Shown: piece after piece, positions 44,411-53,922 of the stretch
Layout of the letters: each line of letters starts with the position of its first letter
How positions within the stretch are numbered: position 1 is the stretch's first letter
Assembly (NCBI RefSeq): GCF_000743355.1
Contig: NZ_JQEI01000008.1
Span: forward strand, 124,001 to 188,000
DNA length: 64,000 bases
Source: Serratia sp. Ag1
GTDB lineage: Bacteria; Pseudomonadota; Gammaproteobacteria; Enterobacterales; Enterobacteriaceae
Reading direction: 5' to 3'
Program-made: the position numbers and the translations under genes
The notes under the pieces: model-generated
Database searches by the model: none
Told to the model about the DNA's origin: nothing
What the model saw: the letters and a program-made list of their open reading frames with translations, nothing else

Positions 44411-44688
44411 TGTGCCTCGGCGTACCGGGTAAAGTGATCGCGGTTGGCGAAGACCTGCACCAACTGGCGACGGTCGAGGTAGGTGGCGTGTCGCTCGCGG
44501 TCAATATCGCACTGGTGTGTGAGGATTCACCGCAGGCGCTGCTCGGGCAGTGGGTGCTGGTGCACGTAGGGTTTGCCATGAGCCAGCTGGACGAACAGGA
44601 AGCGCTGGATACGCTGGCCGCGTTGGAACATATGCGGGCCGTCGGGCTGGAGTCACCCATGCCGGGGGGCAGCGATGCGCTACGTTGA
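44410..44688 (+). CDS. hybG: HybG (HypC-family hydrogenase maturation chaperone)
   Basis: The 92-residue chaperone begins MCLGVPGKV; Cys2 carries the Fe(CN)2CO group from HypD to the large subunit. [13 protein letters not shown] resembles E. coli HybG more than HypC, in line with a hydrogenase-2 role. The ATG overlaps the hypB stop by one base, and the end overlaps hypD by 14 bp. Confidence 0.9.
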   Translation: MCLGVPGKVIAVGEDLHQLATVEVGGVSLAVNIALVCEDSPQALLGQWVLVHVGFAMSQLDEQEALDTLAALEHMRAVGLESPMPGGSDALR

Positions 44689-45790
44689 TGAGTTCCGCGA
44701 TCCGGCGTTGACCCGGGCCTTGTTGCATCGTATTGCACAGCTCATGATCGCCATGCCCACGTCGCAGCGTTTACCGCTGCAAATCATGGAGGTGTGCGGC
44801 GGCCATACCCATGCGATTTTCAAATTCGGGCTCGATCGGCTGCTGCCGGACAACCTGGAGTTTGTCCATGGGCCGGGTTGCCCGGTCTGCGTTTTGCCGA
44901 TGGGGCGCATTGATAGTTGCCTGGAAATTGCCGCGCATCCGGAAGTGATTTTCTGCACCTATGGCGATGCCATGCGCGTGCGTGGGCGCAACGGCTCGCT
45001 GCTGGATGCCCGGCGGCACGGTGCTGATATCCGCGTGGTGTACTCGCCGTTGGATGCTTTGCAACTGGCTGTGGACCATCCGCAGCGTGAAGTGGTGTTT
45101 TTCGGGTTGGGTTTTGAAACCACCATGCCTGCCAGTGCGTTGACTCTGCAACAGGCTCGCCAGCGTAAACTGACCAACTTCAGCCTGTTTTGCCAGCACA
45201 TTACCCTGATCCCCACCTTGCGCAGCCTGTTACAGCAGCCCGATATCCGCATTGACGGTTTTCTGGCCCCCGGCCACGTCAGTATGGTGATCGGCAATGC
45301 ACCTTACGGCTTTATCGCCGAGCAATACCATAAACCGCTGGTGGTCACCGGGTTTGAACCGCTGGATATTTTGCAAGGGCTGGTGATGCTGCTGGAACAG
45401 TTGAGCGTTGGCCGTTGCGCGGTGCAGAACCAGTATCGGCGCATTGTGCCGGAGCAGGGTAACCGCTTGGCGCAGCAGGCGTTGGCGGAGGTGTTTTGCC
45501 TGAAAGACAGCAGCGAATGGCGCGGCTTGGGGGAGATCGCCCATTCCGGCGTGCAACTGACGGCGGACTATGCCGAGTTTGACGCCGAACGGCGCTTTCA
45601 GCCCCAAACGCAACGGGTGGCGGATGATCCGCGTTCGCGCTGTGGCGAGGTGCTGACCGGGCGTTGCAAGCCGGACGCTTGCCCACTGTTTGGCAACGCG
45701 TGTACGCCAAGCAACGCCTTTGGTGCCCTGATGGTGTCATCGGAAGGGGCCTGTGCGGCTTATTATCAGTACTGCAGGGAGACGGCTTAA
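44675..45790 (+). CDS. hypD: Hydrogenase maturation factor HypD
   Basis: The 371-residue iron-sulfur protein is the scaffold on which Fe(CN)2CO is built with HybG/HypC and Hyp[27 protein letters not shown] and the C-terminal cluster [21 protein letters not shown] are all present. It overlaps both neighbours, as expected for translationally coupled maturation genes. Confidence 0.94.
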   Translation: MRYVDEFRDPALTRALLHRIAQLMIAMPTSQRLPLQIMEVCGGHTHAIFKFGLDRLLPDNLEFVHGPGCPVCVLPMGRIDSCLEIAAHPEVIFCTYGDAMRVRGRNGSLLDARRHGADIRVVYSPLDALQLAVDHPQREVVFFGLGFETTMPASALTLQQARQRKLTNFSLFCQHITLIPTLRSLLQQPDIRIDGFLAPGHVSMVIGNAPYGFIAEQYHKPLVVTGFEPLDILQGLVMLLEQLSVGRCAVQNQYRRIVPEQGNRLAQQALAEVFCLKDSSEWRGLGEIAHSGVQLTADYAEFDAERRFQPQTQRVADDPRSRCGEVLTGRCKPDACPLFGNACTPSNAFGALMVSSEGACAAYYQYCRETA

Positions 45791-46818
45791 TGTTTAAACC
45801 GAACGATGAGCGCGAGATCACGCTGGCGCACGGCAGCGGCGGGCGGGCGATGCAACGCCTGATCGAGGAACTGTTCTTGCAAGCCTTTGCCAACCCGGCA
45901 CTGAACGCACGGGAAGATCAGGCGCGTATCGCGCTGAGCGAGCTTTGTGCAGCAGGGGATCGGCTGGCGGTATCCACTGATAGCTATGTGATCGACCCGA
46001 TTTTCTTTCCCGGTGGCGACATCGGCAAGCTGGCGGTGTGTGGCACAGCCAACGACGTAGCGGTCAGCGGTGCGCTGCCACGTTACCTGAGCTGTGGCTT
46101 GATTCTGGAAGAAGGGTTGCCGTTTGCCACCTTGGAACGAGTCGTGCAGTCGATGGCGGCTACGGCGCAGCAAGCCGGGATGCAGATCGTGACCGGTGAT
46201 ACCAAAGTGGTGCCCCGTGGCGCGGCAGACAAGATTTTTATCAACACCACCGGCTTTGGTGCGATTCCGGCCAGCGTCGATTGGGGTGTCCATCAGATCC
46301 GGCAGGGCGACAGCATTATCGTCAGCGGCACGCTCGGCGATCATGGTGCAACCATTCTCAATCTGCGTGAAGGCTTAGGCTTAGAAAGCGAACTGGCCAG
46401 CGATTGTGCTCTGCTGGCCCCGCTGATTGCGCCGTTGTTACACATCGCCGGGGTGCGAGCGCTGCGTGATGCCACGCGCGGCGGTGTAACGGCGGTGCTG
46501 CATGAATTTGCCAGCGCCAGCGGCTGCGGCATGGAGATCGTGGAAGCGGCGTTGCCGTTGAAACCGGCGGTGCGCGGGATTTGCGAGTTATTGGGGCTGG
46601 ATGCGCTGAACTTTGCCAATGAAGGCAAGTTGGTGCTGGTGGTGGCCCCCGAGGCAGAAGCCGAGGTGTTGGCCGTGCTGCATCAGCACCCATTGGGGCG
46701 GGATGCGGCGGTGATTGGCCGCACGCTGGAGCGCCAGCAGGTGAATGTGGTGGGGTTGTTTGGCGTTTCCCGCCGCTTGGATCTGCCGTTGGATGAGCCA
46801 CTGCCACGGATTTGTTAG
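45790..46818 (+). CDS. hypE: Carbamoyl dehydratase HypE
   Basis: The 342-residue enzyme dehydrates the thiocarbamate on its C-terminal cysteine to the thiocyanate that becomes CN-. The last residues PRIC end with that cysteine. AHGSGGRAMQRLI and DATRGGVTAVLHE are family motifs. I start at ATG 45790, overlapping the hypD stop by one base; a long in-frame extension inside hypD is not used. An intergenic repeat follows before hypF. Confidence 0.94.
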   Translation: MFKPNDEREITLAHGSGGRAMQRLIEELFLQAFANPALNAREDQARIALSELCAAGDRLAVSTDSYVIDPIFFPGGDIGKLAVCGTANDVAVSGALPRYLSCGLILEEGLPFATLERVVQSMAATAQQAGMQIVTGDTKVVPRGAADKIFINTTGFGAIPASVDWGVHQIRQGDSIIVSGTLGDHGATILNLREGLGLESELASDCALLAPLIAPLLHIAGVRALRDATRGGVTAVLHEFASASGCGMEIVEAALPLKPAVRGICELLGLDALNFANEGKLVLVVAPEAEAEVLAVLHQHPLGRDAAVIGRTLERQQVNVVGLFGVSRRLDLPLDEPLPRIC

Positions 46819-47170
46819 CTGACCCGTTTTATTACCTATAAGGGCTATATTTTGTTTGCTGGCTTGAACTTGAATAAGCATGTTTTTCGGACGCTAAAAA
46901 TATGGGGTTTATCAGGTAGCGCCGTGAACGCGCCCGAGCAGGGGGCTCAAGAGCCAGCCCCCTGCACCCCGGCCCTTGCCATATCAGGCGGCCGCTGCGC
47001 GGCTCCCTTCACTCCGCCACAGCGCATTACGGCCGGCTACGACAGGCGTCCCTGCCTGTCTCGCCTGAACGCGCCGTCCATGGCGCGTTCGCCTATGCGC
47101 TGCGTCTGCGTTCAGCGCCTTCAATGGCATCAACACCGGTGCTCATCTGTTGTAGTGGTAGCTAGATGCC
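46819..47170. repeat. Gene-free gap with GC-rich hairpin repeat, copy B
   Basis: This 352-bp gap splits hypE from hypF. A 10-bp stem GCAGGGGGCT (46938-46947) / AGCCCCCTGC (46956-46965) is followed by ACCCC and a GGCCGCTGCGCGGCTCCCTT region, and later by several short inverted repeats. It resembles copy A at 15177. The only long frame through it has no ribosome site and unusual composition, so I do not call a gene. Confidence 0.55.
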
Positions 47171-49468
47171 ATGACACATATTGATATTACAGCCGCCGAT
47201 AGAAATGGCCTTAGCCTGCGGGTAAAAGGCAAGGTGCAAGGGGTGGGGTTTCGCCCCTACGTTTGGCTGCTGGCGCGGCAGTTCGAGCTGCGCGGTGATG
47301 TCAGTAACGATGGCGCTGGGGTGATCGTCCGGCTGTGGCAATCGGCCAAAGTGGCGGATTTTCTGCATGCCTTGCCGCTACAATGCCCGCCGTTGGCGCG
47401 GATCGACAGCATCAGCCAGCACCCCTTGCATTGGCCGCAGGAACCGCTGGATTTTACCATCGCCCGCAGCGGCGCAGGGCGGCTCGATACCCATATTGTC
47501 GCCGATGCTGCCACTTGCGACGCCTGCCTGGCAGAATTGAACTCGCCGCAAAACCGGCGCTACCGCTACCCGTTTATCAACTGCACCCACTGCGGCCCGC
47601 GTTTCACCATCATTCGCCAGATGCCTTACGATCGCCCCAATACTTCTATGCAGCCTTTCCCGCTGTGCGCGGCGTGTCAGGCGGAGTATGACGATCCGAC
47701 TGACCGTCGATTCCACGCGCAGCCGAATGCCTGCCCAGTTTGCGGCCCACAACTGTGGCTGAGCGATGCCAGCGGTAATGTGACGGCCAAGGCGGAAGAG
47801 GCGCTGCAACGGGCTGCTCAGGCACTGATGGCGGGGGAGATCCTGGCGATCAAAGGCATTGGCGGCTTTCATCTGGCCTGTGATGCGACTAATTCAGCGG
47901 CGGTGCAGCGCCTGCGTCAGCGCAAGCGTCGCCCAGCCAAGCCGCTGGCGGTGATGATGCCGGATGCTAACGGGTTGGCTGCCTGTGTTCAGGTGGCAGA
48001 CCCCGTGCCATTGCTCAAACTGCTGCGTAGCCCGGCGGCACCGGTAGTGCTGGTGCCTGCACATACCCAAAGTCCGCTGTGCCGGGAAATTGCCCCTGGG
48101 TTGGACGAAGTGGGGGTGATGCTGCCTGCCAATCCGCTGCAACATTTATTGCTCCAGCAGGTTGCCCGCCCGTTGGTGATGACCTCTGGCAATCTGTCGG
48201 GTAAACCCCCGGCGATGACCAATCAGCAAGCGCTTGAGGAATTGGCAGAAATTGCTGACGGTTGGTTGCTGCATAACCGCGAGATCGTCCAGCGTGCCGA
48301 CGATACGGTGCTGCGCCTAAACCAACAGGGCTGTGAAATGCTGCGGCGTGCGCGCGGTTATGTGCCCGATGCGTTGCCATTGCCGCCCGGTTTTAACATG
48401 CAATCCCCGGTTCTGGCGCTGGGTGCCGATAATAAGAATACCTTTTGCCTGTTGTGGGGCGATCACGCCGTGGTCAGCCAGCACCTTGGTTCGCTGACCG
48501 ATGAGGCCACCCGCCAGCAGCAACAGCAATTGATTGCGCTGTTCAGTGAGATCTACGGCGTGGTACCGCAGGCGATCGCCATTGATGCTCATCCCGGTTA
48601 TCTCAGCCATCAGCAGGGGCAAGAGTTGGCCGAACGTTTAGCGATTCCTTGTGTGGAAATACTTCATCACCATGCCCATTTGGTCAGTTGCCTGGCCGAA
48701 CATGGCTGGCCGCGCAATGGTGGCAAGGTCATCGGGTTGGCGCTGGATGGTTTGGGTTATGGCATGAACGGGCAACTGTGGGGTGGCGAATGCCTGTTGG
48801 TGGGTTATCAGCATTGCGAACATTTGGGCGGCTTGCCTGCGGTAGCGTTGCCGGGGGGCGATTTAGCGGCGCAGCAACCGTGGCGCAACCTGCTGGCGCA
48901 CTTGCTGCGTTTTGTGCCTGGCTGGCAAGCGTTGCCGGAAGCGGCCAGTATTCCGCAACCACAGGGTAGCGTTCTGGCGCGAGCGGTTGAGCGGGGGATT
49001 AACGCGCCACTGGCGTCTTCTACCGGGCGATTGTTTGATGCGGTGGCTGCGGCATTGCAAATCGCTCCGTCGCAAATCTCTTGGGAAGGTGAAGCCGCTT
49101 GTCTGCTGGAAGCGTTGGCGCAGCAAAGCCCGCACCATCAGCCACCGGTTTCTCTGCCGCTGTGCGACCAGCAACTGGACTTGGCTGCTTTTTGGCCACA
49201 ATGGTTGAGCTATCGAGCTGCGCCAGCACAGCGGGCTTATGCCTTCCATTGGGCGCTGGCACAGGGTTTTGCCGCGTTGGCCCGGCAAGCGGCGCAGCAG
49301 CAGGGCGTGCGTACCGTCGCGCTGTCGGGCGGGGTTTTGCATAACCGGTTGTTGCGTCAACTGCTGGTGCAACAACTGGAGGGTTTGCAGGTGTTGCTGC
49401 CGTCACAATGGCCTACTGGTGATGGCGGTTTGGCGCTGGGGCAGGCGTTAATTGCCGCAGCGCGTTAG
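47171..49468 (+). CDS. hypF: Carbamoyltransferase HypF
   Basis: This 765-residue enzyme makes carbamoyl-adenylate from carbamoyl phosphate and moves the carbamoyl group to HypE. Domain order is normal: acylphosphatase ([17 protein letters not shown], residues 16-32), zinc fingers ([31 protein letters not shown]), YrdC-like, and Kae1-like with [13 protein letters not shown] and [12 protein letters not shown]. The ribosome site before ATG 47171 is poor, and a repeat separates it from hypE, so it may have its own promoter. Confidence 0.93.
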   Translation: MTHIDITAADRNGLSLRVKGKVQGVGFRPYVWLLARQFELRGDVSNDGAGVIVRLWQSAKVADFLHALPLQCPPLARIDSISQHPLHWPQEPLDFTIARSGAGRLDTHIVADAATCDACLAELNSPQNRRYRYPFINCTHCGPRFTIIRQMPYDRPNTSMQPFPLCAACQAEYDDPTDRRFHAQPNACPVCGPQLWLSDASGNVTAKAEEALQRAAQALMAGEILAIKGIGGFHLACDATNSAAVQRLRQRKRRPAKPLAVMMPDANGLAACVQVADPVPLLKLLRSPAAPVVLVPAHTQSPLCREIAPGLDEVGVMLPANPLQHLLLQQVARPLVMTSGNLSGKPPAMTNQQALEELAEIADGWLLHNREIVQRADDTVLRLNQQGCEMLRRARGYVPDALPLPPGFNMQSPVLALGADNKNTFCLLWGDHAVVSQHLGSLTDEATRQQQQQLIALFSEIYGVVPQAIAIDAHPGYLSHQQGQELAERLAIPCVEILHHHAHLVSCLAEHGWPRNGGKVIGLALDGLGYGMNGQLWGGECLLVGYQHCEHLGGLPAVALPGGDLAAQQPWRNLLAHLLRFVPGWQALPEAASIPQPQGSVLARAVERGINAPLASSTGRLFDAVAAALQIAPSQISWEGEAACLLEALAQQSPHHQPPVSLPLCDQQLDLAAFWPQWLSYRAAPAQRAYAFHWALAQGFAALARQAAQQQGVRTVALSGGVLHNRLLRQLLVQQLEGLQVLLPSQWPTGDGGLALGQALIAAAR

Positions 49469-49521
49469 GGGTAAGTCAGTTTTCTAGGGTTTCTTATAAG
49501 GATAATCAACAGGTGATAACT

Positions 49522-50112
49522 ATGCGTATTAATGTCAAAGCTGTGGCTGTATCCGTATTGGCGCTGTTCCCGCTGCTGGCTTTTGCCCACGTTGGGAATG
49601 ACGGTGGTACTCATCACGTTTTAAGCTTTACCAAGGGTCTTATCCATCCGCTGACCGGGATGGATCACCTGGTGGCGATGATTCTGGTGGGCATTTGGAG
49701 CGCCATGAATACCCGGACATGGTGGCTTGCTCCGTTGGCATTTGCCGGGTTGCTGTTGGTGGGCGCGCTGACCAGCATGGCTGGGATAACAGTAGCGGCG
49801 ACCGAATACCTTGTCGCCGCCTCGTTGTTGGTGGTCGGCGTGATGGTGGCGCTGCGGTTGAAGTTGAGTGCGGTAACTGGGGCGTTAATCATTGGTGTTT
49901 TGGCTATTTTCCATGGTTTGGCGCACGGTGCGGAGCTCTCCCATTCGGCCATGGCACTTTCCGGTATGGTGATGGCGACGGCAGGGCTTCATCTGGTGGG
50001 GTTGGGAATCGGCTATCTGCTGGCGCTTTCTACCACCAACCGCTGGTGGGCAGGGGTGATTGGTAGCGGTTCATCTCTATTGGGGATAGGGTTGTTTAGC
50101 GGCCTGTTTTGA
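49522..50112 (+). CDS. hupE: HupE/UreJ-family nickel permease
   Basis: The 196-residue membrane protein has a signal-like first segment ending AFAH and about six further helices. The family motif HPLTGMDHLVAM is near residue 45 and GLAHGAELSH near 135; histidines in both bind nickel. It probably imports nickel for the hydrogenase made by the upstream operon, which it follows by 53 bp. ATG 49522 has AGGTGA upstream; a GTG 9 bp earlier is less likely. Confidence 0.85.
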   Translation: MRINVKAVAVSVLALFPLLAFAHVGNDGGTHHVLSFTKGLIHPLTGMDHLVAMILVGIWSAMNTRTWWLAPLAFAGLLLVGALTSMAGITVAATEYLVAASLLVVGVMVALRLKLSAVTGALIIGVLAIFHGLAHGAELSHSAMALSGMVMATAGLHLVGLGIGYLLALSTTNRWWAGVIGSGSSLLGIGLFSGLF

Positions 50113-50166
50113 TAGCGTTGTGGGTAGAAAGGTTTGCCATCGTTAACTCACTGTGATGAAGGGCAG

Positions 50167-50204
50167 GTACCGCCAGCCGATAATAAGAGCCAGGTTGGCG
50201 GTAC
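50167..50204. terminator. Hairpin between convergent hupE and permease genes
   Basis: GTACCGCCA (50167-50175) pairs with TGGCGGTAC (50196-50204). The position between convergent genes fits a bidirectional terminator, but the loop is long and no U-run follows on either strand. Confidence 0.4.
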
Positions 50205-50218
50205 AAGGCGTTGACCGG

Positions 50219-51514
50219 CTAAGTGGTCTGCAAATTGATGGCTCGCCCAGGTAGCAGTTTTAACAGCCAGTAAATCAGGCTGGCTGCCAGCAATGAGTTG
50301 ATGGTGGGAACACCCCATTCAGTTAGCAACCCAACTGCGCTGCCAATCACGCTGGCAATGATGGCTACCCAACCGATGAATGGTGTTTCCTGTGGCAGCT
50401 GCCCGGTAAGGCGGCTATTGTCCAAGATATTTCTGTGGGTGCGTAAAAGGTAATAATCCACCAGCATAACGCCAATGATTGGTGGAAAAACGACGCCCAA
50501 TAGGGTCAGGAAGTCCACAAACCGATCTAAAATACCGAGAACGGAAAGTAAAGTACCTAATAGACCAATAATGACAGTAGTCGTGGTGTATTTAAGCTTT
50601 CTACCGGTAATACCTTCAACCGCATTCACTACTCCTAACGATGATGAATAAAGGTTAAGATCGTTGACTCGTAAGGTAGAAAACACGACAACCAATAAGC
50701 CAACGCCACCCGCAGTCTGGGCCATGATAGTGACTACGTCTGCGGTACCGAGCGTTTTGGCAATCAATATTGCCAAGCCGTTAACCACAAATTCACCTGC
50801 AATAATGGTTAACAGAGTAATGCCAAAAACGTGCTGTTTATTTTTAGAATAACGGGTCAGGTCGGGTGTCATCAAACTAGCAACAATGGCACCGCCGACT
50901 ACGATAGTAATACCGGCACTGATGGTTAATGTTTCCCCGGCTGGGGACAGATTAATAACTTCATGCAGTTTCTGCCCCGAAAGCACATTATAAGAAATAA
51001 AAAACACCAGCAAAATGAACAGCGGAACCGCAATACGCGCGGTGATGCGCAGTGCTTTAAAGCCAAAGGTGACCAAGGCCGTAAGAAACAGGCCCGATAG
51101 CGTTGCCGACCAAGCGAACCCAAGACGATCGCCCAAGGCAAAGTTTAGCGATTTTGCGAAAATAGCGTTCTGTATGCCAAACCAACCTAATAAACTGATA
51201 GCGACGACTAAACCTATCAATACCGAGCCAAGGCGCCCAAAACCACACCATCGGGCCAGTAAGCTGCCGGAGACACCTTCCCTCATACCCGCAAGCCCTA
51301 GGCCAAACGTTACCACGCCAAAGATCGCACTGCCGATGAAGATGGCAATAAAAGCATTTGTCAGCGTCATGGAGTTACCCAGTACAGCTCCTAGCATAAA
51401 CTGGTCCAACGCCGTCAACATCCCCATATGAACGACAGCCACGCTTAAAAAAGAAACTCTTTTGTTTTGTGGCACTCGGCTTAATGGGTAGTCCTCAATA
51501 TTAATCACGATCAT
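50219..51514 (-). CDS. NCS1-family cytosine/purine-type permease
   Basis: The protein has about 431 residues from ATG 51514, with twelve membrane segments. NCS1 features include QFMLGAVLGNSMTL, GIQNAIFAKSLNFALG and ASLMTPDLTRYSKNKQ, close to cytosine permease CodB. No cytosine deaminase is nearby, so the substrate may be another base, hydantoin or thiazole. The ribosome site AGAGAG touches the ATG; a GTG two codons on is also possible. Last gene of an operon with the PAS-LuxR and GNAT genes. Confidence 0.8.
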   Translation of the reverse strand: MIVINIEDYPLSRVPQNKRVSFLSVAVVHMGMLTALDQFMLGAVLGNSMTLTNAFIAIFIGSAIFGVVTFGLGLAGMREGVSGSLLARWCGFGRLGSVLIGLVVAISLLGWFGIQNAIFAKSLNFALGDRLGFAWSATLSGLFLTALVTFGFKALRITARIAVPLFILLVFFISYNVLSGQKLHEVINLSPAGETLTISAGITIVVGGAIVASLMTPDLTRYSKNKQHVFGITLLTIIAGEFVVNGLAILIAKTLGTADVVTIMAQTAGGVGLLVVVFSTLRVNDLNLYSSSLGVVNAVEGITGRKLKYTTTTVIIGLLGTLLSVLGILDRFVDFLTLLGVVFPPIIGVMLVDYYLLRTHRNILDNSRLTGQLPQETPFIGWVAIIASVIGSAVGLLTEWGVPTINSLLAASLIYWLLKLLPGRAINLQTT

Positions 51515-51527
51515 CTCTCTTTTATGT

Positions 51528-52217
51528 TTAAATAAACTGAATGCCTTTTGCAATCAGACGCCCAGGAATATAGTTATCAAGATGTGTTTGTCTGCAAAAT
51601 TCCTCGAACTGCTGGAGCGTATGTACATCTGCCTTCTGATAAATGTTGTAGATCCTATTTTCTATTGTTTTATTACTAACTTTATATAATTTTGCAATCT
51701 CCTTGTTTGTATACCTTTGCAACATTAAAAATATGATATCGAGTTCTGATTGAGTGAATGTTTCCGTGCTGAATTTAGTGGTTAAAATACAGGGTTTTTG
51801 CTGGTTAATATATTTAAGTGGCGAAAATGTATCAAGCTGTCTGGCATTCCACATGACCCCCACCAGACTTTTCTTGTCATTATAGATTGGTAGTTTTTCA
51901 CTGATAAAAGGTGTCAAGTGGTCTTTTCCATACCAATAATGTGTTTCTATGACAGCGACTCGATCCCTTGTTCCTTCAGTACGGCGGTCATGCTCTTTCA
52001 GTTCTGGGGCGAACTCTGCCCAGTCAGCGGGGAATTCATCGTCGAATTTCCCTTCGACATCAAAGTTTAGTGGTGTGTTGGTATAAAGATAAGCAGCTTT
52101 ATTCATATAGAGGTGGCGTGAGCAGAGATCCTTAATACCCCATGGTTCATTTAAGTGTTCCATCATAGTTATGAGTCCATTTAGATAGAATTTATCGTTA
52201 CTATGGAGTGAGTTCAT
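51528..52217 (-). CDS. PAS-domain LuxR-family transcriptional regulator
   Basis: The 229-residue protein has a PAS-like sensor region (about residues 15-135; LCSRHLYMNKAAYLYTNTPL and WYGKDHLTPFISEKLPI) and a C-terminal LuxR helix-turn-helix (FTQSELDIIFLMLQRYTNKE, VSNKTIENRIYNIYQKADV). It may sense a small ligand and control the permease 13 bp downstream. ATG 52217 has GAGG 5 nt upstream; the GTG at 52223 is not used. AT-rich compared with its surroundings, which hints at transfer. Confidence 0.78.
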   Translation of the reverse strand: MNSLHSNDKFYLNGLITMMEHLNEPWGIKDLCSRHLYMNKAAYLYTNTPLNFDVEGKFDDEFPADWAEFAPELKEHDRRTEGTRDRVAVIETHYWYGKDHLTPFISEKLPIYNDKKSLVGVMWNARQLDTFSPLKYINQQKPCILTTKFSTETFTQSELDIIFLMLQRYTNKEIAKLYKVSNKTIENRIYNIYQKADVHTLQQFEEFCRQTHLDNYIPGRLIAKGIQFI

Positions 52218-52241
52218 GTCCACCTCAGATAATTAGCCAGA

Positions 52242-52652
52242 TTAAAGTTTTTTCGCCAAATAAATGCGGGTATGCTTATGTGCATATCCACCTAAGCTAC
52301 CGTAGGGTTGGTATCCCAGCTTCTCATAAAAAACTTGCGCTTGAAAACTGAAAGTATCGACATAAGCCATATGGCAGTTGCGCTTTAAGGCTTCTTCTTC
52401 CGCGCTGAGCATTAATTTTCGACCATATCCCTTATTACGATATTCATCACTGACCCAAAGATATTGAACCTCTAGCCCACCCCACCATGTTCTTGCGACT
52501 AATCCTGCAACAATCTTACTGTTGTCATCTGTGAGCGTGAGGAACAATGGATGGATGTCTACTGAATCAAATCTATTGTTATGTGCCCAGAGACTGTCAA
52601 TCACATATTCTTCATCATGAGGGGTTGGTGTATCTGTTATGTTTAACTTCAT
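52242..52652 (-). CDS. GNAT-family N-acetyltransferase
   Basis: A 136-residue single-domain acetyltransferase. The acetyl-CoA-binding motif is EYRNKGYGRKLML; VQYLWVSDEYR is strand 4 and the C-terminal YEKLGYQPYGSLGGYAH is typical. It leads the operon with the PAS-LuxR gene (24-bp gap) and the permease. The acceptor is unknown, but it could modify the transported compound. Confidence 0.8.
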   Translation of the reverse strand: MKLNITDTPTPHDEEYVIDSLWAHNNRFDSVDIHPLFLTLTDDNSKIVAGLVARTWWGGLEVQYLWVSDEYRNKGYGRKLMLSAEEEALKRNCHMAYVDTFSFQAQVFYEKLGYQPYGSLGGYAHKHTRIYLAKKL

Positions 52653-53093
52653 AAATAACGATTCCTTTTCATCTTAATTATTTCCTATGCAATCAAAACG
52701 CTTAAATCAGTCGAACTAGTTAACATTTCTTATGGTTTAATGCAAGGGTGTTTTTCACCTGTTCCTATCGTGACTAAAAGCAATTAAGTTAACTGTAATA
52801 AGGGGGTCGCCACACACTTAACCTCCAAGCAGAATCAATAGCTTGTATTGTGCCTCACCAGGGAAAAATTGTTATCACCGCGATTCTATAGCAGCAATCG
52901 CGGTATGCCCCTCATTGCTTTCCAGACTGATACCTACTTCATACTGCCAATGCCGCAGGCTTAGCCAGCCAGCCCTCCATGTTTTATAATTAATCGCAGC
53001 CAGCAAACAAAAGTGGTGTCTCTCGCCTCGGGTGGGAGCACTGAGGTACTATGACTGTTTGATTGTTCGGAACATTGAGCAGAAAACTAGGCG
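52653..53093. other. Gene-free stretch upstream of the GNAT operon
   Basis: 441 bp with no supported gene. The part next to the GNAT gene is AT-rich and probably holds its promoter. A short inverted repeat (CCGCGATT...AATCGCGG, about 52878-52902) is present. I see nothing else definite. Confidence 0.4.
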
Positions 53094-53375
53094 ATGGGTG
53101 AGAGAGTTACTGATGGCACTATGAAAACAGTCAAGCCGCGCCGTCCGCATGGGCGATGGATCTACTATATTCTATATGAAGATATTCTGTGGCCATGCCC
53201 GGTAAAGTGGGAGTGGGAGAGCAGTTATCAGGCGTGGCTGCCGTTTTACTACTCACCCACCCTGGAGTTTATTGCTGGCGACCCCGCAAAAGCGGTCAAA
53301 GTAGGTAAAACCAAACCGTTAGAATTGCCGCCAAGGCGTTTCGCTGATGCTTCTTATCATTCGCCTGATTATTAG
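53094..53375 (+). CDS. Small protein of unknown function
   Basis: I do not recognise this 93-residue protein (84 residues if ATG 53121 is used). It is rich in aromatic residues (GRWIYYILYEDILWPCP, WEWESSYQAWLPFYYSPTL) with a basic start and no signal peptide. The ribosome sites of both starts are weak. It has no partner in the same direction. Confidence 0.4.
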   Translation: MGERVTDGTMKTVKPRRPHGRWIYYILYEDILWPCPVKWEWESSYQAWLPFYYSPTLEFIAGDPAKAVKVGKTKPLELPPRRFADASYHSPDY

Positions 53376-53430
53376 GCATCATGAATAATCAGTCTGACGC
53401 CGTTTGCTGGCAGCATCAGTGATAGCCAGC

Positions 53431-53775
53431 CTAGCCAAGCAAATCACTGACGGTGCGGCGAACATAGTGTGTCATTTGCGCCAAATCTTCTGCGGCGACT
53501 GGGCCGCCACCGGCAAGCATGACCTGCTGTTCGATCTGGGCGATTTCCTGCTCAACTTTGTTGGCGATCTGCACCTTTACAATTTTGTCCACCGATGAGA
53601 GCAACACTTTCAGGACGACTTTTAACGCAATATTTTCGCAGAACGAATCATAATAATGTGTAGCTGGCGGTTCCACCGATGGTTCAGGTGCGCGGGGAAC
53701 CATAGCCTTGAAACTGTCTATATTTTCAATAATAAGATCCATATCTCTTATTAGTTCATCAAAATCTTTAGACAC
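53431..53775 (-). CDS. Small protein of unknown function with helical segments
   Basis: From GTG 53775 (AAAGGGA 9 nt before) it has 114 residues; a GTG at 53814 would add 13. An acidic helix (DFDELIRDMDLIIENID), a proline-rich linker, a hydrophobic helix (IALKVVLKVLLSSVDKIVKV) and a coiled-coil-like stretch (KVEQEIAQIEQQ) can be seen. No family recognised. Confidence 0.4.
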   Translation of the reverse strand: MSKDFDELIRDMDLIIENIDSFKAMVPRAPEPSVEPPATHYYDSFCENIALKVVLKVLLSSVDKIVKVQIANKVEQEIAQIEQQVMLAGGGPVAAEDLAQMTHYVRRTVSDLLG

Positions 53776-53922
53776 TGACTCATTTCCCTTTGCAAGACGC
53801 AAAAAACAGAACACCTTTCGAATTAACCATGACGTTCAGATCGTCAATGGCAGGCTGAGCGGCATTCTAACCCTGCAATAGTTCAGCAACAAGAGATGAT
53901 GACAGGTTGATTTTTAACCGTT

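Noticed and set aside
46852-47184. 110-codon frame between hypE and hypF
   Set aside because: Lies in the GC-rich repeat, has Pro/Cys/Arg-rich composition and no ribosome site, and runs into the hypF start.
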